A stretch of 7,860 nt of DNA from an uncultured Paracoccaceae bacterium (GCA_937927885.1 CALEZJ010000241.1:1-7860), one strand, 5' to 3'; counted from the first letter of the stretch, positions 1-6,181 are shown. The notes: generated by a model not told the origin, from the sequence alone. Numbers and translations: made by a program.

Positions 1-553
1 CGGGGGCGGATCCCAGCGCCGCCAGCCGCGATTCGAGCGGGGCGAGGTCTGGCAACACAGGGGCGTCCGCGCGGGCCGGTTCGCGCGCTTCCAGGGCGTC
101 CGCGCGGGCCTCGATGGCGCTCAGGCGTTGGCCCAGCGTCGGGTCGGGCAATTGCGGGGCTACGCCGCCAAGGCCATAGGGCAGCGCGACCAGTGCCGCA
201 CCGACGCCGAGCGCGCCGGAAAGCGCCGCGACAAGCACCATGGGAACGAGGCTGCGCGGGGCGGCCCTGTCGGGGGCCGCAGGCGTTGCCGGGGGTGCGG
301 CGGGCGTCGCGGCGGGTTCGGGAACGGATTCGGGCGTGACTTGGGGCGCGACGGGGGCGGCCGCCCCGACCAGCGGTTCCGCCGGGGTGTCCGGGGCGGT
401 CCCGGCGGGCGGTTGCGCAGGGATTTCCTCGACCCGGGGGGCCTCGACCGGTGACGGTTCGACTGCGCCCGCCTCGCCGGTCACCGCTTCGGTCGCTTCG
501 CTGCTGGCCGTTGCCTCGCCGGATTTCGCGCGGCTGCGTGTGGTGCGTGCCAT
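1..553 (-). CDS. COG4223/mitofilin-like inner-membrane protein, N-terminal part (runs off left edge)
   Basis: Reading leftward from the ATG at 553, the frame stays open to the window edge (184 codons), so the C-terminal part is missing. It begins MARTTRSRAK. Residues about 11-100 are a low-complexity Pro/Ala/Glu-rich segment, likely disordered. Residues about 101-124 form one hydrophobic transmembrane helix (SLVPMVLVAALSGALG...), and from about 138 an Ala/Glu/Arg/Leu-rich stretch looks like coiled coil. This tail-anchor-coil plan matches alphaproteobacterial COG4223 proteins, distant relatives of mitochondrial mitofilin/Mic60 that are commonly encoded next to hemD. The family is thought to shape or organise the inner membrane. 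I chose 553 over the in-frame ATG at 559 because a GGGGGA stretch lies about 6 bases upstream of it, whereas it nearly abuts 559. The gene starts 76 bases after hemD ends on the same strand, so co-transcription is likely. The family call is by architecture and context, since the conserved C-terminal domain is not in view. Confidence 0.8.
   Translation of the reverse strand, partial: MARTTRSRAKSGEATASSEATEAVTGEAGAVEPSPVEAPRVEEIPAQPPAGTAPDTPAEPLVGAAAPVAPQVTPESVPEPAATPAAPPATPAAPDRAAPRSLVPMVLVAALSGALGVGAALVALPYGLGGVAPQLPDPTLGQRLSAIEARADALEAREPARADAPVLPDLAPLESRLAALGSAP
61..110. repeat. 17-base direct repeat, period 33, inside the mitofilin-like gene
   Basis: The bases at 61-77 recur exactly at 94-110 (GGGCGTCCGCGCGGGCC). 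The 33-base period equals 11 codons, so the protein repeats an ARADA element 11 residues apart in its Ala/Glu/Arg-rich region just after the membrane helix. An 11-residue spacing fits a hendecad coiled coil and points to internal duplication in coding sequence rather than a mobile repeat. Confidence 0.8.
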
Positions 554-629
554 CGACATTCCCCCATTCCCGGCCCCCCTTCCCGGCGGCCCGGATCCTC
601 CCCCTATCTAGTCGCTGCGCGCGCGCGCC

Positions 630-1313
630 TCAACCCGTGGGCGTCGGCTGCGACATCGCGGCGGCCAGCGCGCGCAGCATTCCGCCCGCATCGGGGCGGT
701 CGGCCACCTGCACCGGCCAGCCCCTGGGCAGTTGCGCGGCGCAGGCGGGGCTGATGGCAATGCAGGTCAGGTCCGGCGGGGCGCCCGCCTGTTCCACGAA
801 CAGCCGCGCCGCCCGCGGGGAAAACAGCGGCGCAAAGACCCTGCGCGTGGCAAGGGCGGCCCGGGCGGTATCGCTCAGCGGCAGGGCGCGCGCCTTGTAG
901 ACCGCGACCGAGCGCACGAGGTCCGGCCATTCCGCCGCCAGATCGCGCGCCAGATCGGCCCCGTGCAGATGCACCAGCGGTCCCTCCTGGCGTTCCTCGC
1001 GCAAGAGGGCGATCATCGCCGCCGCATCCCCCCCGCAGTCGCGCGCGGCAAACCCCGCGGCGGCAGCGGCGCGGGTGGTGGCCGGACCGACGCACCAGGC
1101 GGGCATCGCGGGCAGGGGGGGCAGAAACGGCAGCGCATTGGCCGAGGTCAGGGATCCCCCGCGCGCACCGTTCAGGATGGAGTCGTCGAACGGCAGCGCG
1201 ACCACCTCGCTGAGGGGCGAGACCAGCACCTCATGCGCGGGCAGATCCTGCGCCTGCGCGGCAAAATGCCGGGATTGGGCCAACGGGCGGGTGAGCAGAA
1301 GGACAGGCGGCAT
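630..1313 (-). CDS. hemD: uroporphyrinogen-III synthase
   Basis: This enzyme closes and rearranges hydroxymethylbilane to uroporphyrinogen III, the branch point of heme, siroheme, cobalamin and bacteriochlorophyll synthesis in the cytoplasm. The 227-residue product is near the usual family size. Weakly conserved HemD signatures appear in order: [13 protein letters not shown] at 5-18, SPL at 32-34, LTSANAL at 55-61, [14 protein letters not shown] at 75-88, LHGAD at 116-120, VYKARAL at 138-144, [10 protein letters not shown] at 163-172 and [10 protein letters not shown] at 186-195. HemD has no strictly conserved catalytic residue, so the call depends on this pattern. I took the ATG at 1313 rather than the upstream frame opening at 1349, because GGAAAG lies about 5 bases ahead of it and the protein then begins directly at the family's first beta strand. 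It diverges from tsaD and is followed by the mitofilin-like gene, a familiar alphaproteobacterial order. Confidence 0.9.
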   Translation of the reverse strand: MPPVLLLTRPLAQSRHFAAQAQDLPAHEVLVSPLSEVVALPFDDSILNGARGGSLTSANALPFLPPLPAMPAWCVGPATTRAAAAAGFAARDCGGDAAAMIALLREERQEGPLVHLHGADLARDLAAEWPDLVRSVAVYKARALPLSDTARAALATRRVFAPLFSPRAARLFVEQAGAPPDLTCIAISPACAAQLPRGWPVQVADRPDAGGMLRALAAAMSQPTPTG

Positions 1314-1353
1314 CGGGCTTTCCGGGGCGCGCCATTGTGGGCGCCGCAAAGGG

Positions 1354-1383
1354 ATGTTACCCCCGCCAATGCAGGCACCGCAA
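1354..1383 (-). promoter_or_regulatory. candidate sigma-70 promoter for hemD
   Basis: On the minus strand, TTGCGG (complement of 1378-1383) and TAACAT (complement of 1354-1359) are separated by 18 bases, inside the 80-base divergent hemD/tsaD gap. Transcription would start about 30 bases upstream of the hemD ATG. Both hexamers match the consensus only partly, so this is a suggestion from position and spacing. Confidence 0.3.
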
Positions 1384-1390
1384 CCGGTTG
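1381..1390. promoter_or_regulatory. perfect 10-base palindrome in the hemD/tsaD divergent gap
   Basis: CAACCGGTTG reads the same on both strands. It overlaps the candidate hemD -35 element and lies 3 bases before the tsaD ATG. A small dimeric regulator could bind here, but a 10-base palindrome can arise by chance in GC-rich DNA and no regulator is identified. Confidence 0.25.
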
Positions 1391-1393
1391 GGC

Positions 1394-2470
1394 ATGGACA
1401 GACCCCTCACCATTCTGGGCATCGAAAGCAGCTGCGACGACACCGGCGCGGCGCTGGTGCGGCAGGGGCCAGACGGCGCGCAGGTGCTGTCCAATGTGGT
1501 GGCCGGTCAGACGGATCTGCACGCGGCCTTCGGCGGCGTGGTGCCGGAGATCGCCGCGCGCGCCCATGCCGAAAAGCTGGATCTGGTGGTCGAAGAGGCG
1601 CTGGCGCAGGCCGGGCTGACGCTGGCGCAGATCGACGGCGTGGCGGCGACGGCGGGGCCGGGGCTGATCGGCGGGGTGCTGTCGGGCGTCATGCTGGCCA
1701 AGGGCATCTGCGCCGCGACCGGCCTGCCCCTGATCGGCGTCAACCATCTGGCCGGCCACGCGCTGACCCCGCGCCTGACCGACGGGCTGGCCTTTCCCTA
1801 CCTCATGCTCCTCGTCAGCGGCGGGCATTGCCAGTTCCTGCTTGTGGACGGGCCTGACAGCTTCACCCGCCTCGGCGGCACCATCGACGACGCGCCCGGC
1901 GAGGCCTTCGACAAGGCTGCCAAGCTTCTGGGCCTGCCCCAGCCCGGCGGCCCGCATGTGGAAACCGAGGCGGCGCAGGGCGACGCCAGACGCTTTGCCT
2001 TTCCCCGGCCCCTTCTGGACCGGCCCGGCTGCGACCTCAGTTTCTCGGGCCTGAAAACGGCGCTGATGCGGGCGCGCGACGCGCTGGTGGCGGCACAGGG
2101 CGGGCTGACCCGGCAGGACCGCGCCGACCTGTGCGCGGGCTATCAGGCGGCGATTGCCGATGTGCTGGCGGAAAAGTCGCGCCGCGCCCTGGCGCTCTGC
2201 CCCGGGATCACCGCCTTTGCCGTGGCGGGCGGGGTCGCCGCCAATCAGGCCCTGCGCGCGCGGCTGATGGCGGTGGCGGGTGACCTGCCCTTTACCGCGC
2301 CGCCCCTCGCGCTTTGCACCGACAACGCGGCGATGATCGCCTTCGCGGGGATCGAGCGTCTGCGACTGGGCCACAGAGATGACATGACCCTGGCCGCGCG
2401 TCCGCGCTGGCCGCTTGACACCAAGGCCGCCCCCCTGATCGGATCGGGCAAGCGCGGCGCCAAAGCCTGA
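1394..2470 (+). CDS. tsaD: tRNA N6-adenosine threonylcarbamoyltransferase
   Basis: TsaD, with TsaB and TsaE, moves the threonylcarbamoyl group from threonylcarbamoyl-AMP to A37 of ANN-decoding tRNAs (t6A). The 358-residue protein is full length and shows the ASKHA/Kae1 signatures: [15 protein letters not shown] at 7-21, [12 protein letters not shown] at 47-58, [12 protein letters not shown] at 87-98, the metal-site pair His118/His122 in [60 protein letters not shown], and CTDNAAMIA with Asp310, matching the third metal ligand in E. coli TsaD. The residue between the two histidines is Ala120, where many homologues have Glu. I chose the ATG at 1394 because it starts just before the first strand; an upstream GTG at 1337 would add an unconserved leader. 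The ribosome site ahead of 1394 is weak. The gene heads a cluster with the next three genes, 11 bases before the YciI-like one. Confidence 0.97.
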   Translation: MDRPLTILGIESSCDDTGAALVRQGPDGAQVLSNVVAGQTDLHAAFGGVVPEIAARAHAEKLDLVVEEALAQAGLTLAQIDGVAATAGPGLIGGVLSGVMLAKGICAATGLPLIGVNHLAGHALTPRLTDGLAFPYLMLLVSGGHCQFLLVDGPDSFTRLGGTIDDAPGEAFDKAAKLLGLPQPGGPHVETEAAQGDARRFAFPRPLLDRPGCDLSFSGLKTALMRARDALVAAQGGLTRQDRADLCAGYQAAIADVLAEKSRRALALCPGITAFAVAGGVAANQALRARLMAVAGDLPFTAPPLALCTDNAAMIAFAGIERLRLGHRDDMTLAARPRWPLDTKAAPLIGSGKRGAKA

Positions 2471-2481
2471 GGAGGAACCCC

Positions 2482-2754
2482 ATGCCCCTGTTCGCCCTGA
2501 TCTGCACCGACAAGGCCGACCACGAACCCCTGCGCAAGGCCACGCGCGACGCGCATCTGGCCTATCTCGACGCCTCGGGCGTGGTGCGCATGGCCGGGCC
2601 GTTCCTGAGCGACGGCACGATGACCGGCAGCCTTGTGGTGATCGAGGTCGCCGACAAGACCGCCGCCGAGGACTGGGCGGCGCATGACCCCTATGCGCTG
2701 GCGGGGCTCTTTGCCAAGGTGCGCATCGAGGAATGGAAAAAGGTGATCGGCTGA
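2482..2754 (+). CDS. YciI-like (YCII) family small protein
   Basis: This 90-residue protein has the ferredoxin-like YCII pattern: MPLFALICTDK at the N terminus, RDAHLAYLDASG at 22-33, AGPFLSDG at 38-45, and HDPYALAGLF at 68-77, ending in a short W-containing strand (EEWKKV). The His25/Asp69 pair corresponds to the conserved His-Asp pair proposed as the active site of the family. No cellular role is established for most YciI-like proteins; the fold resembles muconolactone isomerase and other small dimeric enzymes. A perfect AGGAGG at 2470-2475 precedes the ATG by 6 bases and touches the tsaD stop codon, so translation should be efficient. Its stop overlaps the next start by one base. In remembered Rhodobacterales gene orders gpsA often lies between tsaD and this gene; here it does not. 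Confidence 0.9.
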   Translation: MPLFALICTDKADHEPLRKATRDAHLAYLDASGVVRMAGPFLSDGTMTGSLVVIEVADKTAAEDWAAHDPYALAGLFAKVRIEEWKKVIG

Positions 2755-3173
2755 TGCGCCGCTGGTTGATGAAATCCGAACCCGACGTGTTTTCCTGGGA
2801 TGACCTGGTCGCCGTCGGTGCCAAGGGCGAGGAATGGCACGGCGTGCGCAATTACCTGGCCCGCAACAACATGCGGGCGATGGAACTGGGCGATCCGGTC
2901 TTTTACTACCATTCCAACATCGGGCTGGAAATCGTCGGCATCGCCGAGGTCTGCGCCCTGTCGCACCCCGACAGCACGGCCGGCGCCGATCTGCGCTGGG
3001 ATTGCGTCGACATCCGCGCCGTTCGCCCCCTGCCGCGTCCGGTCAGCCTGAAACAGGTCAAGGCCACGCCCGAACTGGCGCAGATGGCGCTGGTCACCTC
3101 GATGCGCCTGTCGGTGCAGCCGGTGACGGATGCCGAGTGGGACATCATCTGCCGGATGGGCGGGCTCGAATGA
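2754..3173 (+). CDS. EVE-domain protein (PUA-like fold)
   Basis: The 139-residue protein is a single EVE domain. Its signatures are WLMKSEPDVFSWDDL at 4-18, EWHGVRNYLARNNMRAM at 27-43, LGDPVFYYHS at 45-54, and an IVGIAEV strand followed by a HPDSTA loop. EVE domains belong to the PUA superfamily, and those studied bind modified bases in nucleic acids. Bacterial stand-alone members of this type are often suggested to act in RNA modification or quality control, but the target here cannot be read from sequence. The ATG at 2754 matches the family N terminus (MRRWLMKSEP) and overlaps the YciI stop as TGATG, with AAGGTGA about 7 bases upstream; an in-frame ATG at 2733 would add 7 unconserved residues. 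The gene ends in an ATGA overlap with the sulfotransferase fusion gene. Linkage to tsaD is compatible with an RNA-related role, which is inference. Confidence 0.93.
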   Translation: MRRWLMKSEPDVFSWDDLVAVGAKGEEWHGVRNYLARNNMRAMELGDPVFYYHSNIGLEIVGIAEVCALSHPDSTAGADLRWDCVDIRAVRPLPRPVSLKQVKATPELAQMALVTSMRLSVQPVTDAEWDIICRMGGLE

Positions 3174-4855
3174 CCGAACGCGCCAACATCGCCGACATCC
3201 TCTGCATCGGGTGCCAGAAGGGCTCGACAAGCTGGCTGCATTCCGTGCTGGCCTGCCACCCGGGCACCTGGTCCTTTCCCGACAGCGAACCCCTGACCTC
3301 GACCAACAAGGAAGCGCATTTCTGGGACCGCAACCATGCGCGCGGGGTCGACTGGTATCGCGACCTGATGACTCCCCCGGACCCGGCGCTGAAAACGCTG
3401 GATTTCACGCCCGAATACGCCTTTCTGTCCGACGCCCAGATCGCCGAATGCAAGCGGCTGAACCCCGCCGCCCGGGTCATCTACATCCTGCGCGACCCCT
3501 TGGCGCGGGCGGTGTCGGCGCTGCGGATGCGGATGCTCTGGCGGTTCGGGGCCGGCTCCGAGGTGCGGTTGACCCGCGATCTGCTGGCCGAGATGCTGCC
3601 CCATGCGCAACTCGATGAACACGGCTCGTTCATGCGCAACCACGACGCGTGGAAACGGCACTATCCCGACCTTCTGGTGCTGAACTACGAAGACCTGCAC
3701 GCCGACCGTGCCGCCGGAATGGCGCGGATTTTCGCGCATGTGGGCCTCGATCCCGCGCGGATGAGCGGCGAGAACCGCCAGCGATTTGACGCCGTGATGG
3801 CGGGCAAGGTCTGGGAAAGCGAAAGGTTCCCCATCGACCGCGATGTGCTGGTCTACCTGAACGGCTTCACCGCCCGCACCCGCAGCGCCGTCAAGGGCGC
3901 GCTGGGTTTCGACTTTGCCGAGGGGCAGAGGATGATCGACGCCGCGGCGCCCGCGCTCGATCTGGGCGCGGTGATCGGCGCGCTGGGGCAGATCCGCGAC
4001 GAACTGGTGAAATCGCACGATGTGGCGACCACGCAGCGCAAGCTTCTCGAGGATCTGCGCGGCGAGTTGCAGGGCCAGCGGCGGCTGACGCGGCTCTTGC
4101 TGGACCGCAGCCTTGCCCCGATGGAGGACGAGATCGAGGCCACCATCGGCGCCGTGCAGATGAGCATGCGCGAGACGCTGGACGTGATCCACGAACGGCG
4201 CCTGTCGCTGGCGCGCTTTGGCGACGGCGAATTGATGCTGATGGCCAATGGCGACCACAAACTGCAATTCCAGCGCAATTCGCCCGAATTGCGCGCCGAA
4301 TTGCGCGCGGCGCTGAACCCGGACTGGCAGGCGCCGGGGCGGGTGCTGGTCACGCTGCCACCGCCGTTTCGCGGGCATCAGCACTGGATCAGCGCCTGGA
4401 TCATGACGTGGTCGGCGCTGAAGCCCCTGATCGACCCCGCGCGCCGCTATGGCCATACCCAGATCACCCGGCCGATGTTCTTCCAGCAAGAGGGGGCGGC
4501 CGGCGTCGCGCAATGGCGGCGCCTGTGGCAGGGACGGCCAGTGCTGGTGGTCACGGGGCGGGGGTCGCGCTTTGACCTGATCCCCGAGCTTTTCGACAGC
4601 GCGGGCAAGGTCGATGTCCTGCACACGGCGCCCGAACACGCCTTTGCCGAGCGTGCCGCCATCCTTCGGGGCGTCATCGAACGCGCCGGCCCCGAAACGC
4701 TGGTCCTGCTCTCGCTCGGCCCCACGGCCACCCTGCTGGCGCACCGGATCGCCGCGACGGGGGTGCAGGCGCTGGACATCGGCCATATCAGCGCCAGCTA
4801 CAATTACGTCCATGCCAACGGTGCCCTGCCCGAGGCGTTGCGCACCTCGCGCTGA
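3170..4855 (+). CDS. sulfotransferase / GT-D-fold glycosyltransferase (DUF1792-like) fusion protein
   Basis: A single 561-residue frame carries two enzyme domains. Residues about 8-240 are a PAPS-dependent sulfotransferase: the 5'-phosphosulfate loop IGCQKGSTSW (Lys17), NKEAHFWDRN (Glu48, His50, Asp53), DFTPEY at 78-83, and the 3'-phosphate site YILRDPLARAVSAL (Arg108, Ser116). The KExHFxD and RGVDWYR pattern resembles heparan-sulfate 3-O-sulfotransferases and their bacterial relatives. Residues about 266-313 look like a charged coiled-coil linker. Residues about 340-561 match the GT-D/DUF1792 type: SLARFGDGELMLM, with the DxE motif Asp352/Glu354, RPVLVVTGRGSRFDL, then LSLGPTATLLAHRIA and ALDIGH at 534-539. 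No signal peptide or membrane helix is seen, so it is probably cytoplasmic. The start overlaps the EVE stop as ATGA, implying translational coupling. It plausibly extends and sulfates a surface glycan, but acceptor and sugar donor are unknown. Domain calls are firm; joint function is inference. Confidence 0.88.
   Translation: MTERANIADILCIGCQKGSTSWLHSVLACHPGTWSFPDSEPLTSTNKEAHFWDRNHARGVDWYRDLMTPPDPALKTLDFTPEYAFLSDAQIAECKRLNPAARVIYILRDPLARAVSALRMRMLWRFGAGSEVRLTRDLLAEMLPHAQLDEHGSFMRNHDAWKRHYPDLLVLNYEDLHADRAAGMARIFAHVGLDPARMSGENRQRFDAVMAGKVWESERFPIDRDVLVYLNGFTARTRSAVKGALGFDFAEGQRMIDAAAPALDLGAVIGALGQIRDELVKSHDVATTQRKLLEDLRGELQGQRRLTRLLLDRSLAPMEDEIEATIGAVQMSMRETLDVIHERRLSLARFGDGELMLMANGDHKLQFQRNSPELRAELRAALNPDWQAPGRVLVTLPPPFRGHQHWISAWIMTWSALKPLIDPARRYGHTQITRPMFFQQEGAAGVAQWRRLWQGRPVLVVTGRGSRFDLIPELFDSAGKVDVLHTAPEHAFAERAAILRGVIERAGPETLVLLSLGPTATLLAHRIAATGVQALDIGHISASYNYVHANGALPEALRTSR
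4284..4307 (+). repeat. 12-base perfect tandem duplication in the GT-D domain
   Basis: CCGAATTGCGCG occurs twice back to back. In frame it encodes ELRA-ELRA, shortly after the DxE motif, in the helix where relatives have Leu-rich repeats such as LxxxLxxxL. It is most likely a benign coding duplication within an alpha helix. Confidence 0.75.
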
Positions 4856-4874
4856 CCTCCAACGGGGCTTCCTT

Positions 4875-4889
4875 GCGGCGAAACGCCGC
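4875..4889 (+). terminator. short hairpin after the sulfotransferase/GT-D gene
   Basis: GCGGCG and CGCCGC pair perfectly around an AAA loop, 20 bases after the stop codon of the fusion gene. No T-run follows, so if it ends transcription it is weak or Rho-assisted. It may instead only stabilise the 3' end of the message. Confidence 0.3.
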
Positions 4890-4939
4890 GCTAGCCTCGA
4901 CCCCGACGGCACAACGCCGCGACAAGGGGAGCAAGGGCA

Positions 4940-5335
4940 ATGGATCTGTTGGCGGTGATCGTCGCAGCGGCGGTCGGATTCGGCATCGGCGCGGTCTGGT
5001 ACGGGGTGTTCTCGAAGGCCTGGGTGGCGGCGTCGGGCGTTCCGACCGATGACAGGGGCGCGCCGGCGAACGGCAACATGCCGCTGACCTTCGCGGGGGC
5101 CTATCTGTGCATCCTGCTGGTCGCCGGGATGATGCGCCACACCTTCGCCATGGCGCAGATCGACACGCTGGCAAAGGGGCTGGTCGGCGGGCTGGGGATC
5201 GGACTTTTCTTCATCGCCCCCTGGATCACGCTGAACGTGCTGTTCGCGCAGCGGCCAAAGGCGCTGGCGCTGATCGACAGCGGCTATGCGGCGCTGGCCT
5301 GCGCGGCGATGGGCGGCGTGCTGGTCCTGCTCTGA
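4940..5335 (+). CDS. DUF1761 family small integral membrane protein
   Basis: The 131-residue protein has four predicted membrane helices: residues about 4-25, 50-65, 80-103 and 112-131. The first helix ends in GFGIGAVWYGVFSKAWV, the hallmark (V/I)GxxWYxxxFxKxW motif of DUF1761 proteins, and the length is typical of the family. Residues 34-48 form a polar loop rich in Asp, Gly and Asn. Function is unknown for the family; it is an inner-membrane protein by its hydrophobicity. An AAGGGGAG sequence ends 8 bases before the ATG, supporting this start. It lies 84 bases after the sulfotransferase/GT-D gene on the same strand, with a small hairpin between, so whether it shares that transcript is uncertain. 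Confidence 0.85.
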   Translation: MDLLAVIVAAAVGFGIGAVWYGVFSKAWVAASGVPTDDRGAPANGNMPLTFAGAYLCILLVAGMMRHTFAMAQIDTLAKGLVGGLGIGLFFIAPWITLNVLFAQRPKALALIDSGYAALACAAMGGVLVLL

Positions 5336-5376
5336 CGGGGGCGGGCTTGCAGATCTGGGCTTCGACGGCGGCGCCC

Positions 5377-5406
5377 TTGAATTGTTGCGCGCCATCTCCA
5401 TATCGC
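5377..5406 (+). promoter_or_regulatory. candidate promoter for the GNAT gene
   Basis: TTGAAT (5377-5382) and TATCGC (5401-5406) are 18 bases apart in the 108-base gap before the acetyltransferase gene, in a locally less GC-rich patch. Matches are 4 of 6 and 3 of 6 to the sigma-70 consensus, so support is modest. Confidence 0.25.
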
Positions 5407-5443
5407 AACGAGACAGACACGACAGCCGACAGGGACCGCCCGA

Positions 5444-6109
5444 ATGGACGATCACGCCGCGCCGCCGCGCCATGCCGCGTTTCCTGCCCACAGCCGCTTG
5501 CGCTCGCAAGGGCCCTTGCCGCCCGACGCCCTCGCCGCCTGTCGCGCGCAGGGCATCGCGCTGGTCTATGACCCGGTGCAGATCGGCTGGCTGACGGCGG
5601 ATTGTGTCGATGACCTCGACCACGAGGCCGCTCCCCCGCCGCGCACCGAGCCCCTGTCCTTTCGCCCCTGGCAGGCGCAGGATCTGGACGCCTATCACGC
5701 GATGCTGGATGACCCGGCGGTGTGGCAGTTCCTGCCGGAATCCCGCCCGACCCCGCTGAGCCGCGACGATGCCGCCGCCCTCTTGACCCTGTCCAACGAC
5801 GCCCCGCACCACGAGGTGCGCGCGGTGCTGGTGCAGGGTCGCCCGGTGGGGCAGGTGCGGCTGGTGCTGGCCGATGGCGAGGTCAGCTATTGGCTGGGGC
5901 GCGCGCATTGGGGCCGCGGGATCGCGCGGCGCGCGCTGGCCGACTGGACGGCCGAATGCCGCGCGCGCCACCCCGGTCTGTCGCTCTATGCCCGGATCCG
6001 CGCCGATCACGCGGCCTCGCGCAAGGTGGCCGAGGCGGCGGGATATGAAGACGCCGGGGCAGACCCTGCCGCCCCGGCGTTTCGCATCTTTCGCCTTGCC
6101 GCGCGCTGA
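5444..6109 (+). CDS. GNAT-family N-acetyltransferase with N-terminal extension
   Basis: Residues about 71-221 form a GNAT domain of the RimJ/RimL-like type: LSFRPWQAQDLDAYHAML at the first strand and helix, EVSYWLGRAHWGRGIARRAL at 146-165 with the acetyl-CoA pyrophosphate loop GRGIAR (157-162), and ADHAASRKVAEAAGYE at 187-202, the C-terminal motif in which a Ser and the AGYE turn are typical. It would transfer an acetyl group from acetyl-CoA to an amine on a protein or small molecule; the substrate is not identifiable. The first 70 residues are not part of a standard GNAT fold and contain LPPDALAACRAQGIALVYDP followed by an acidic CVDDLDHE stretch; I do not recognise them. The ATG at 5444 has AGGGA 8 bases upstream, supporting the long form. 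The gene is convergent with ahcY. Confidence 0.87.
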   Translation: MDDHAAPPRHAAFPAHSRLRSQGPLPPDALAACRAQGIALVYDPVQIGWLTADCVDDLDHEAAPPPRTEPLSFRPWQAQDLDAYHAMLDDPAVWQFLPESRPTPLSRDDAAALLTLSNDAPHHEVRAVLVQGRPVGQVRLVLADGEVSYWLGRAHWGRGIARRALADWTAECRARHPGLSLYARIRADHAASRKVAEAAGYEDAGADPAAPAFRIFRLAAR

Positions 6110-6138
6110 GGCGCGTTCAGCACAGACCGTCAGCGCAC

Positions 6139-6163
6139 TTCGGCGCGCCAACGCGACGCCGAA
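6139..6163. terminator. bulged hairpin between convergent GNAT and ahcY genes
   Basis: TTCGGCG (6139-6145) pairs with CGCCGAA (6157-6163). The stem continues as CGC (6146-6148) with GCG (6153-6155) around a CAAC loop, leaving one bulged A at 6156. The result is 10 base pairs in the 72-base convergent gap, where a shared terminator is expected. There is no T-run on either side, so it is not a classical intrinsic terminator; it may be a bidirectional 3'-end stabiliser or assist Rho. Confidence 0.5.
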
Positions 6164-6181
6164 ACCCCTCGGGCCGCGCGA

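Noticed and set aside
554..629. Terminator or small RNA in the hemD to mitofilin-like gap
   Set aside because: The gap holds G-rich tracts and a GC-alternating stretch, but no convincing hairpin or promoter; it reads as an intra-operon spacer.
128..900. Plus-strand open frames over the left end
   Set aside because: They are Arg/Gly/Ala-rich shadows of the minus-strand mitofilin-like and hemD genes, with no motif of their own.
1172..2851. A minus-strand open frame of 559 codons opposite tsaD and its neighbours
   Set aside because: It is low-complexity and Arg-rich and covers strongly recognisable genes on the other strand. It is a composition artefact.
2834..3169. Upstream extension of the sulfotransferase/GT-D frame by 112 residues
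   Set aside because: The extension is an out-of-frame read of the EVE gene with Arg/Gly-rich composition. The ATG at 3170, in an ATGA overlap, begins just before the conserved first strand.
3170..4855. Recent foreign acquisition of the sulfotransferase/GT-D gene
   Set aside because: Base composition and codon choice look like the neighbouring genes, and there are no mobile-element traces. Transfer cannot be excluded, but the sequence gives no direct sign of it.
4856..4939. Small gene or attachment site in the gap after the fusion gene
   Set aside because: Only a 6-bp hairpin and a weaker 4-bp one are visible. There are no direct repeats, tRNA end or integrase nearby to suggest an insertion boundary.
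2906..6151. A minus-strand open frame of 1081 codons
   Set aside because: It runs antisense across the EVE, sulfotransferase/GT-D, DUF1761 and GNAT genes. Its translation is Arg/Gln/Gly/His-rich with no domain pattern, as expected from the antisense of very GC-rich coding DNA where stops are rare.
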